Source: Platanthera guangdongensis
Lineage: Eukaryota; Streptophyta; Magnoliopsida; Asparagales; Orchidaceae
Direction of reading: 5' to 3'
DNA: 64,000 nt
Assembly: GCA_039583875.1 (NCBI GenBank)
Contig: CM077167.1
Location: 150,491,010 to 150,555,009 of the forward strand
Shown: positions 55,092 through 64,000 of the stretch, piece after piece
Layout of the letters: every line of letters starts with the position of its first letter
Numbering within the stretch: the stretch's first letter is position 1
Notes under the pieces: generated by a model
Seen by the model: the letters and a program-made list of their open reading frames with translations, nothing else
Told to the model about the DNA's origin: nothing
The model's database searches: none
Position numbers and translations under genes: made by a program

Positions 55092-57042
55092 TGAAAGTGC
55101 AGGTTAGATCTGATATACTCTAGAGGGGGGGTGAATAGAGTATGGTGCTTACTAAAAACTTTTTACAACTGTTGTTGTATACCTAAGTGAACAGGGATGC
55201 AAATAACATAAAGTAAACACAACAACTAACTAAACACAGAGCAATCACAGACCACAGACAGAAAACAAAAGAGAATAAGCAACCAGAAGACACAAGGAGC
55301 TATAGTGGTTCCCCAATCAATCTGGGTGCATCCACTCTTCTACCACCCTAGGTAGGAATCCACTGCAGGATGAGTTAATCAGGTGTCCTGGGCACCAATG
55401 GGTTTTGATCAGGTCCCCAAAAATCAAACCTTCAAGTCTTTTGGAACGAGACTTGCAACCAGAATAATTTTGAAGGGATTTAAAACCCTGTATAGGAATT
55501 AGAGAGAGGGTGATAGTGTCTTCTCTGTCAACAGTCAGAGAGAAGACTTGTGGATTGATTGTAGCAGCTCTTGCTCCCTCTGAGGTCTTGAATTGGTCAG
55601 GAATGCTGGAGCACTGCTTCAGGGTGATAGGCCTTCAATGACCTAGAATGCCTGGACCAGAACTGCTTCAGGAACTTCTTTGACAAATTGATTGATTGTT
55701 TTCCTTTGAAGTTATCCTGTGAATAGAGAGAAGAAGACTCTTGATTGAATTTAGTTGTTCTTCTTCTTCTTCTGGAGAGAGTTCTCTGGTCAAGGCTGAT
55801 TGTAGTCAAGAACTTTAGATTTTTGAAAAATGTTTGTTCTTCTGCAACTTCAGAGTATTTTTTGTACTGTAATTCTTGAACTCTGCTTGATTTTGTTCTC
55901 TCTTACTGTGTCTCTATTTTTTTGTGTATCTGTTGTGTCTCTTACTGACTGAGGAATATTCAAACTTTTGAATGTCGAGCAGTAATTACAGTCGACCTTG
56001 GAAAGAATCAGCAATCAATGACTTTCCTAACTGTCCCATGGAAAAACGACATGTGATCGTCCATAGTCAATGCACGTTCTAACGGTAACATTCCGAGAAG
56101 ATCTGGCATTAAATGTTCAGGAATCAGCGCCAAGAAACGGAACGGGAACCTTGAAGAAAACCTAATCTGGATTCGTCGAACAAAGTACACAATTCGTCGA
56201 GCTGAACTTGTGTTCGTTGAGCTGAGCTTGAGTTCGTCGAGCTGAGCTTGATAGAGTTCGTCGACCAGATAATCTTCATTCATCTGATAGACAGTCTTCA
56301 TTCGTCGAGCTGAGACAAGTTCTGGACTTGACAAAATATCCTGCATCTGCTGAAATGCTGTGTCGACAAAAGTTGGTGTCGATAGATTGATCTTGGTATC
56401 GACACAAATCCTCTGGTGTCGACATAAGCTGGTGTCAACTGAAATCCTGGTATCGACACAAGTTGGTGTCGACTGAAATCCTGGTGTCGACACAAGTTGA
56501 CTGGTGTCGACACAAACCCTAAGTGTCGACACAGATTCTCTAATTCCAGAAATTGCCGAGTAGAGAATAGCATTCGTCGACCTGAGAAGTTGACTTCGTC
56601 GACCTGAGAAGCTGACTTCGTCGACCTGAGAAGCTGTGAACTTGAGTCTAACTTCGTCGAGCTCAGAATATATTTCGTCGACCGAAGCATGAAGCTGGAC
56701 TTAGAAAAATTTGAAGTTCTCCTGACTTTGGCTTGATGTAGAAACTGAGTTTTTGTCGAACAGAGAACATAGATCGTCGAGCTCAGCACTATGAATTGTC
56801 TCACGATCGTCGAGCGCAAAACTCCTTTCGTCGAGCTGAGTTCGACGAACGTCGAACTCACTTTACTTACTCTTGAAAACTTGAGAGTCTAGAGTCTCTG
56901 AGGGTCTTGTTGAAAGTTGGTCCACCTGGAGTTGAGCCTAAGGACTTAACCTAGACTGTAGGTCACAAATTGACCCTGGCTATACAAGATGGGTCACATC
57001 CTAAGTCAGTGAACCTAGCCCAAATCAACTATTGATCCAACA
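55092..57042 (-). repeat. 3' LTR of element H
   Basis: On the minus strand it starts TGTTGGATCAATAG (57042) and ends GCACTTTCA (55092). The final 60 bases are nearly those of D. A word cluster lies at 56160-56870. Confidence 0.9.
56160..56870 (-). repeat. TCGTCGA and GTGTCGACAC word clusters in LTR H
   Basis: TTCGTCGAGCTGA and TTCGTCGACCTGAGAAG words flank a central block (56360-56535) with about nine copies of GTGTCGACACAA or TGGTGTCGAC. The same GTGTCGACAC word fills part of gypsy solo LTR C. Confidence 0.88.
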
Positions 57043-57058
57043 ATCTCCCCCTATTTGG
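57043..57058 (-). other. Polypurine tract of element H
   Basis: On the minus strand AAATAGGGGGAGAT precedes the LTR start. Confidence 0.8.
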
Positions 57059-57212
57059 GTGAGATCACTAACAGAGACTCAAAACAGAAAAACTAAGCAA
57101 GAGAAGAGATATATCTGGCAGAGAATTTTAACACATGCAACAGATATATGTATACACACGGCTTTGTTTAACAGATAGCACAGTTTAAAGACAAATAACA
57201 GACAAAAATGAA

Positions 57213-60017
57213 TCAACAAGAAAAATACTTCTTTGGCTTCTTCTGCTGAGGTTTATCTTCTGCTTTCTTTTCTCCTGGCTTCTTGAAAATGATTTCTCTG
57301 TTAGGATCTTGAGCTTGAGCCACTATCATGGTCATATCAGCTGCCCCAATAATTTTTAATGATGTTGCTCTGGGGACAACTGCTTCTGGGTGAAGTTTCA
57401 TATAATCATCAACATTAAATAATTTGTTGCCTTTGTCAAACCTTTTCAGCTCTTCCTTTCTATACTTTGACATGGTTGAAAGACCAGAGATATCTTTTCC
57501 TTCTGCTTTGGCTTTATTTATCAAAGATAGACCAATCAGCTCTTGGTACGTAGCCATTCTTACAGTAGTAGCAGTCTATGGATCTTCAAAAGGAATTGGA
57601 GGGGAGTCTGGCTTCTTTGGGCTTTCAGCTTTTTGTACTTCAGGACTTTGTTGTTAATGCTGCTGCTTATGTTGTTGACTACCTGAGGAGGATGGCCTCT
57701 GCTGGCTGCTTCCAGAAGATCTCCCTGACTGTCTCTGATAAGTTTGCATTGGGGCAGATCTCTGGGAGCTAGAGCCACTGGCACCAGCTGCTGGAGGAGG
57801 AGGAGGATCCTTCATGTATCTATGCACTAGAGGAGGGGAGTATCTCCTGCTTCTCTTTCTATCTTTCTGCTGGTTTTTGGAGAGCCACATCCATGCTGGC
57901 ATTCCCTTATATGGAGTCACATTGTGCAGAATATAGTAGGGAGTGTCTGCAGAGGGATTTGGCTTGGGAGGAGGAGCAGTCTTTCTCTTCTTTGCCAACA
58001 ATCTCTTTTTCCTACTAGCTGCATCTTCATCAGAATCAATATCATCATCATCAGATTCTAAATCCTGAGGGGTATCATACAATGCATCCAAAGCTTTTAA
58101 AGCTTTATCATAAACAATAGCCTTTGCTGGAGGAGGGGCAGAAGGTTCAGGAATAGGGGTTTCAGCAACAAGAGAAGAATTATATGTACAAGATTCAGAA
58201 ACAAAAGAGACAGAGCTATCAGCTACTGCCTTATTCTCTTCTTCAATGTCAGTCTGAATAAGCTCATCTAAAGTAGGCATAGGAGAGTCATCCATAACAA
58301 AGTCTGGTGCTGAAACTGGCACTGGAGTATCTTCTGGAATGACGTTTAAGATGGAGGCAGGTAGAGCAAAATTGTTACAGAGTTGCTTGGCAACTGCTGG
58401 ACTGGCTGGAGAGGTATATGGTACCATAGCCAAATATGGCTTAGATAAAACTGTTGGATGGAATTGCATATGTACAGTGTCAAAACTTCTCAACAAAGCT
58501 GATAAATTCACTGTGGGATTTAAAGAGAAATCACCAACAAGAGTTATTTGAGCAACTGACTCATCCAAATCAATGTCAGTATTCATAAATTGAATTAACT
58601 CAGACATCTCAGCATCAAAGTCTGTCAAACTTGTTGTATCCTCATCTAAATCTGAATCTACTGGAGAAGGAACTGCTATGACTGCTGCTACTGCATCTGC
58701 ATCTGCTGCAACTTCATCAGAGAGCATCTCCCCATGCCTGGGTTCAGGAATTCCTGGAGCCAGGCCCCTAGATGAAGAGGGGACAGTAGATAGAAGAGAG
58801 AGCTGGGCAGATAAGGAATTAATAGAGGTCACAAGAGGTGTAATTGCCTCTTGGATCAAAGATTGGATAAGAGGTGTGATCAAAGAAATGAGGGTAGATG
58901 GATCAAATGGGGAAGGGGAAGGGGATGGAATGGGAGGAGGAATAACAAATGGAGTGGGGGCATCTAGCATGATTGTATCTGATGGTATAAGATAAGATGG
59001 AATGTTGGATAAGTGTGGGGGAAGAGGAGACTGAGGAGGTGTAGGAAGTATTGTCTTATGAGGGGAATCTGGAGGAGTGGGTTGTTGATGAACTTGCAGA
59101 GGGGAAGATGGAGGTGGAGAGGGAATGTTTGTCAGGTCAAGTGGTGGAGATGAAGGAGGGGTAGGTACATGAGGAGGCTTCTTTGGAGGAAGAGGTGCTG
59201 GAAGAGATGGTTGAGATGGAGGAACCTCTTCAATAGGGTGGGGAGCGGCCTTTACAGCCCTTGTGCTCTCAGAAGTTTGGAGGGAGGAGGAAGAAGCCTT
59301 GGAGGGCTTGGAGATAGTCCTCTCCCATCTGCCAAACAGAGCGCAAGTGAGGCGCTTGCTGGCGTTTATGGAGATGGTCGGGGAGACCATACATTCAGCA
59401 GCCTTCTCTTTGAGAAATATTCCCAATATTCTGCCAAAGCAGACTTCCTTCTTGCTGTTCTTCTTCTTGATCAATTCAAAGAACACCTTACTCCAATCAA
59501 CCTGTCGCTTATTCACTACTGCACACATTATCAGAAATTGGTGACGTGTAATATAGTCATGAGCAGAGTGCTTGGCCATCAGTATCTTTCGCGTAATATC
59601 TGCCAGAAATTGGTAGGCAGCGGATAATTGCTTTTTCAACAACTTATTAGGGTTGTTCACAGAGAAACCCATTAGTTTCAGCATATCACGGAGTTCCTCA
59701 GAATCCATTTCCAGATTGTCTTCTCCATTCACTAATCCAAATATCTCAGAGAGAACTGCGGGAGAAAGGGAAACAATAGTGTTCCCTATATTGCCAGTCA
59801 AAACATCGTCTTCAGAAACTGTAGATGTATATACCCATTCTCGTATTTCCGTTCCATGAAGTTTAATGCGCCTGGTCATGAAATCCTTTAAACTGAGTTC
59901 TTCCAGTAGTTCTAAGATGTATAGAAAGATGGGGTCAGAATGTTAAAACGACTCAAAGTCCATGTCGAATCCAGTGTCAAACTTCATTGCAACCAAAGCC
60001 CCTGAGGGAATCGCCAT
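57213..60017 (-). pseudogene. Third (env-like) ORF of copia element H
   Basis: Minus strand, about 935 codons in a single frame with stops at 59945, 57656 and near 57572. It starts MAIPSGALVAMKFDTGF, seven bases after TTCTTGCAG. The N-terminal helical domain has PAVLSEIFGLVNG, LLKKQLSAAYQFLADI, LMAKHSAHDYITRHQF and SINASKRLTCALFGRW. A Pro-rich stretch, a variable acidic middle, KKRLLAKKRK (possible nuclear signal), a Gly/Ser/Gln-rich region and a Lys-rich C-terminus follow. It is the better preserved homologue of the D ORF. The role is unknown. No transmembrane segment is obvious, so a true envelope function is doubtful. Confidence 0.8.
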
Positions 60018-60420
60018 TGATGTCCTGCAAGAAAAACACAGAGAGAAACGATGATCAAGAGCAAAGGAACTGAAAGCGCGGGACGGAGGTCGAAGAAAAC
60101 ATAGATATAAGATTTTCAGAATATGAATCGACAAACTCCGGTCCACGAAAAAGAAAAAAAATTCTTCGAACTGAGCTTGACGAAATAAATTATAGACAGA
60201 TAATTCGTCGATCTCATCCAGAAGAATCGAAAACGGTTCGTCGAACTCCATTCGACGAAGTGTCTTCTGAAGCAAAGTTCGTCGATCTCTGGTCGACGAA
60301 AATTGTTCCCTCACACAGAGAATTTGTCGATCTCCGTTCGACGAGAATCTCTCAAAATTTTCCTGATTCATCGAACTCCGTTCGACGAACTCTGAAAATT
60401 TCATCGAATGCAGACAGAAA
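60018..60420 (-). promoter_or_regulatory. Palindromic words and possible acceptor between pol and third ORF of H
   Basis: TTCGTCGAACTCC and ATTCGACGAA words occupy 60130-60410, as in D at 14125-14400. On the minus strand a TATA-like CTTATATCT lies near 60110, then a pyrimidine-rich stretch TGTTTTTCTTGCAG ending at 60025. Confidence 0.5.
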
Positions 60421-63400
60421 CTAGGTTAACTCTTCTCCATCAATCATTCCCAGTTGATTTATAAAGAACAGATGGGTTTTCTCATCCAATGGCTTGGTGA
60501 AAATGTCTGCTCTTTGTAGATCAGTAGGAATATGGATCAAGTTAATTTTCTTTTTGTCCACATTCTCTCTAATGAAATGATGTCTTATTTCAATATGTTT
60601 TGTCCTAGAATGGTGTACTAGATTCTGTGCTATAGCAATAGCACTAGTATTATCACAAAATAATGTTGAATTATTTAAGTTGACACCATAATCTGAGAGT
60701 TGGTTTTGTATCCATAGCATTTGTGAACAGCAACTACCAGCAGCCATGTATTATGCTTCTGCAGTTGATTTAGACACAGATGTCTGTTTTTTACAAAACC
60801 AGGAGACAAGTCTCATACCAAGGAACTGGCATCTTCCAGAGGTACTTTTCCTGTCCACTCTACATCCAGCATAGTCAGCATCTGAGTATCCAGTTAACTC
60901 AAACTCGGACTCTGCAGGATACCAGAGTCCTAGACTAGGGAAACTCTTTATATATCTCAAAATTCTTCTTAGAAAAATAAGGTGAGATTCTTTAGGTTCA
61001 CTTGGAACCTAGCACAAAGGCAAGTGGCAAACATTATATCAGGTCTGCTAGCTGTTAGGTATAATAGGGATCCAACAATTGCCCTATAATTTTTCTGATC
61101 CACCGTTTCCCTACTGCATCAGAATCCACAACAGCATTTGTAGCCATAAGCATTTTCATCCCTGAAGCATCACCCATCCCAAACTTTTTGATAAGCTCTT
61201 TAGCATACTTAGCTTGGGAGAGGAAGATACCATCTGGGAGCTGCTTCACTTGGAGACCAAGGAAGTAGGAAAGCTCACCCATACTACTCATCTCAAATTT
61301 AGAATGCATGAGGTCAGCAATCCTCTTGCACAATTTGGGATCAGTAGACCCAAAAATAATGTCATCCACATAAATTTGTACTAACAATATTTGGTTCTTA
61401 TGATGTCTAGTGAAAAGTGTTTTATCTATGGTTCCTCTTGTAAATTCATGCTCTAAAAGAAAGCTTGCTAGGGTCTCATACCAAGCTCTTGGAGCTTGCT
61501 TTAAACCATAGAGAGCTTTATGCAATTTAAAAACAAAAGAGGGTTGAGTTGGAGAGATAAAACCTGGAGGTTGTTCTACATAAACCTCTTCTTGAAGTAT
61601 TCCATTCAGAAATGCACTTTTGACATCCATCTGGTAGACCTTGAATCTCTTGTAAGCTGCATAGGCAAGGAATATCTTAATGCACTCTAACCTTGCAACA
61701 GGGGCAAAGGTTTGGTCATAGTTTATTCCTTCCTCTTGTCTGTAGCCTTGAGCAACAAGCCTAGCCTTGTTCCTCACTATGTTGCCTTGAGCATCCAACT
61801 TGTTCCTGTAGACCCATTTGGTTCCAATAACTGGGTAGTAATGGGTCTTGGAACCAAATCCCAAACTTTACATCTCTCAAACTGATTGAGTTCCTCTTGC
61901 ATTGCAATGATCCAGTGGGGATCTTGCTCTACCTCATGTATGGTGAGAGGTTCAATTTCAGAGAGAAAACAGGCATACATCAAGTCTTGGTTGAGTTGAT
62001 GCCTCGTCTGTACACCTACTGAGATGTCTCCAATCACTTGAGATCTGGGGTGATCTCTAAGTATGACAAGATCAGTTGGTGGAGTTGGTTGAGCAGGAGC
62101 TTCAGTATTTAATTCCTCTTGGGGAATGATACTAACTGTTGGGGGAAGTTCAGCCACTTCCTCTTGACTTTCCTCTTCACTATCTTCAGTAACATGTGGA
62201 TTGGGATGGTTTGACACCTCTTGGGTAAGGTTCAGTCCATCTATAAACTCACACAGTGGTGGAACCTACAAAGAGCTCATGGTAGAAATTTCTTTCTCCT
62301 TGTATGACATGTTAGTCTCATCAAAAGATACATGAACAGATTCTTCAATTTTGAGAGTAGATTTATTATATACTCTATAAGCTTTACTGATCATGGAGTA
62401 TCCCAGAAACACTCCTTCATCAGCTTTAGCTTGAAATTTTGCTATGTATCTCTTGTCATTATTGTGAATGTAGCAAATACAACCAAAGATTTTGAAGTAA
62501 TCTACTTTAGGTTTCTTCCCTTTGAGTAATTCATAGGGAGCCTTGCCCTGCAGCTTATGTATCAAGCTTCTATTCAACATATAGTTGGAGGTGTTCACTG
62601 CCTCTGCCCAAAAGGATAGAGGAAGATGAGCATCTGAAAACAATATAGTAGCAGATTCAATAAGGGTTCTATTTTTCCTTTCAGCTACCCCATTTTGTTG
62701 AGTAGTTCTAGGAGCTGAGAAAGTGTGCCTGATCCCTTCACTCTGACAGAACTCTTGCATAAGAAGAGAATCAAACTCTGTCCCATGATCACTTCTAATC
62801 AGGGCAATGTGAGTGTTGAACTCAATCTGTATGCATTTGAGAAACTCTGTCAAACACTTAAAGTTATCAGACTTCTTCCTTAGAAAGAACACACATGCGA
62901 ATCTAGAGAAGTCATCTACAACTACTAAAGTATAAGATTTCCCTCCTAAGCTTTGTACTGTAATGGGTCCAAAGAGATCCATGTGTAACAGATACAAAAT
63001 CCTAGGTGAATCACTCTTATTAAGTGACTTGAAACTATTTTTGGTTTGCTTGCCTAATTGACAAGCCCTGCAAAGTCCTTCCTTCTTGTAGGGGCCAGAA
63101 GGTAGTCCTCTAACAAGGTTATCCTTGGATAGCCTAGCAATGGTTCTAAGTTTTACATGTCCTAATCTCTTATGTCATAATTCATTAGGTCTACAAATAG
63201 AGTTGAACAAGAATATGTCTACTTTAGTTGAAAGAAAGTCTACTAAATAGATGTTACCTTTCCTTTTACCTGTCAACACAGTGGTGTTGTCCTCTGATTT
63301 TATCTTGCATGAGGATTTGCTGAAAGTCACTTGATAGCCTTCATCATACAGTTGACTGATACTGATTAAGTTGTGCTTCAGTCCTTCCACATAGGCTACT

Positions 63401-63591
63401 TTCTTGAATGTGACTGTGTCAATCTGAACTGCACCATATCCTTTTATTAGTCCAAAGTTTGAATCACCAAATATTACTTTGGGTCCAATCTTGGCTATTA
63501 AGTATGTGAAATTTTCCTTGTTTCCTGTCATATGGTTTGAGCACCCACTATCCAGATACCATTGCTGGTTTGATGTTGGATAGGTCTTCAC
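60421..63591 (-). pseudogene. Pol of copia element H
   Basis: Minus strand: protease WYLDSGCSNHM (near 63560), a TGA in place of Trp at 63175 just before HKRLGH, pre-integrase CRACQLGKQTK, integrase with HMDLFGP, RSDHGTEF and NGVAERKNRT, a TAG near 62266, an acidic linker, frameshift near 61840, RT with [20 protein letters not shown] and YVDDIIFGS (about 61370), frameshift near 61090, RNase H DADYAGC, a TAA near 60751, and DIFTKPL to the end. All catalytic residues remain visible. The protein is about 85-90% like D by eye. Confidence 0.92.
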
Positions 63592-63607
63592 CTACACATA
63601 AAGCAAT

Positions 63608-64000
63608 TTACTTATTTTTGACCCAGTTTACCTTGGGCCTAGGTTGATAACCTTTGAATTCAGAAATAAAAGACATCTCTGGTTGACTCTTATAGCCTTC
63701 AGGATGATATCTCCTAGGAGGTATTATCCATTCAGTATAGGGGTTAAACCATTGAGATGTAGAACCTCTAGGATTGAACTTTGATTTGCCTTTGAAAAAG
63801 TTTTCAAAACTCTGAGCTCTGTTCGACGATATCTGAGATGAGTTCGACGATCTTGGGTCAGATCGTCGAGCTCCGTTCGAAGATCGACTGTACCAAAGTT
63901 CAGGGTTTAGAGATCGTCGACCTGAGTTCGACGATTTAGCCTGAGATCGTTGATCTTCATTCGACGATCGTCTAGCTCCGTTCGACGATTTCTGTTGAAC
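63608..64000 (-). pseudogene. C-terminal part of gag of element H
   Basis: Minus strand, open without a stop for 130 codons from the window edge to TAA at 63608-63610. It begins with the Ser/Arg segment encoded by TCGTCGA words (SSNGARRSSNE, SSNSGRRS, SSNGARRSDPRSSN), then NFFKGKSKFNPRG, FNPYTEWIIPPRRYHPEG and VNWVKNK. Gag stop and pol start are in different frames with the same 16-base spacing as in D. No ATG is in the window because the N-terminus lies beyond it. Confidence 0.85.

Larger units (their letters stand above)
55092..64000 (-). mobile_element. Element H: minus-strand Sirevirus-like copia retrotransposon related to D
   Basis: 3' LTR 55092-57042, purine tract (57043-57058), third ORF, pol, and the C-terminus of gag, all on the minus strand. 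The 5' LTR lies beyond the window. Proteins and LTR end (TGAAAGTGCAG on the plus strand) match D closely, but the LTR is longer (1951 bp) and contains an extra block of GTGTCGACAC words. Pol has several stops and two frameshifts. Confidence 0.93.

Noticed and set aside
55597..55809. Small minus-strand ORF in LTR H
   Set aside because: Lies in the LTR leader with no domain and no counterpart in LTR D.
1..64000. Host genes, tRNA, rRNA, centromeric or telomeric satellites
   Set aside because: No cloverleaf, no rRNA-like block, no telomere repeat and no coding sequence without transposon signatures were found. Tandem repeats are all inside LTRs or transposons.

Overview
The window is plant nuclear DNA made almost entirely of transposable elements. 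Nearly all of it can be assigned to LTR retrotransposons (Ty1/copia and Ty3/gypsy) and one PIF/Harbinger DNA transposon, nested inside one another. I see no credible host gene, tRNA, rRNA or CRISPR array. Evidence for a flowering plant: Met-initiator-type primer sites, Sirevirus-like copia elements with a third ORF, chromovirus-type gypsy elements, short GT-AG introns and 5-bp target duplications. The species cannot be read from the sequence. I use working letters A to M for the elements.

Left half. Element B is a minus-strand copia element (5' LTR 32517-33643; 3' LTR split between 5121-5391 and 21376-21477). Three things sit in it. A is a plus-strand copia element, present as its 3' part, with an LTR at 2629-5120 inserted in the left LTR of B. 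M is a PIF/Harbinger transposon (5392-21372), itself split by a complete copia element D (7193-19305). C is a gypsy solo LTR (25115-27752) in the RNase H region of B. B in turn lies in gypsy LTR fragment K (33644-34243), which lies in gypsy element J (34244-35040), which lies in element L (35041-38175).

Right half. L is cut by gypsy element I (5' LTR 38176-40586, gag, part of RT). I is cut by gypsy element G (5' LTR about 42546-46237, gag, protease, RT). G is cut twice: in its protease by E (47889-54133), a very young gag-only element with near-identical LTRs, and in its RT by H (55092 to window end), a minus-strand copia relative of D.

Apart from the gag of E, every coding region carries stops, frameshifts or insertions. 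The most interesting signals are not genes. The LTRs carry dense arrays of short inverted repeats in which part of the sequence is constant while the stems vary yet stay complementary. Clusters of short palindromic words, some shared between copia and gypsy elements, sit upstream of TATA boxes. In D and H the same words recur inside gag and upstream of a second, env-like gene. B carries an antisense gene between pol and its 3' LTR with its own TATA box and candidate intron.
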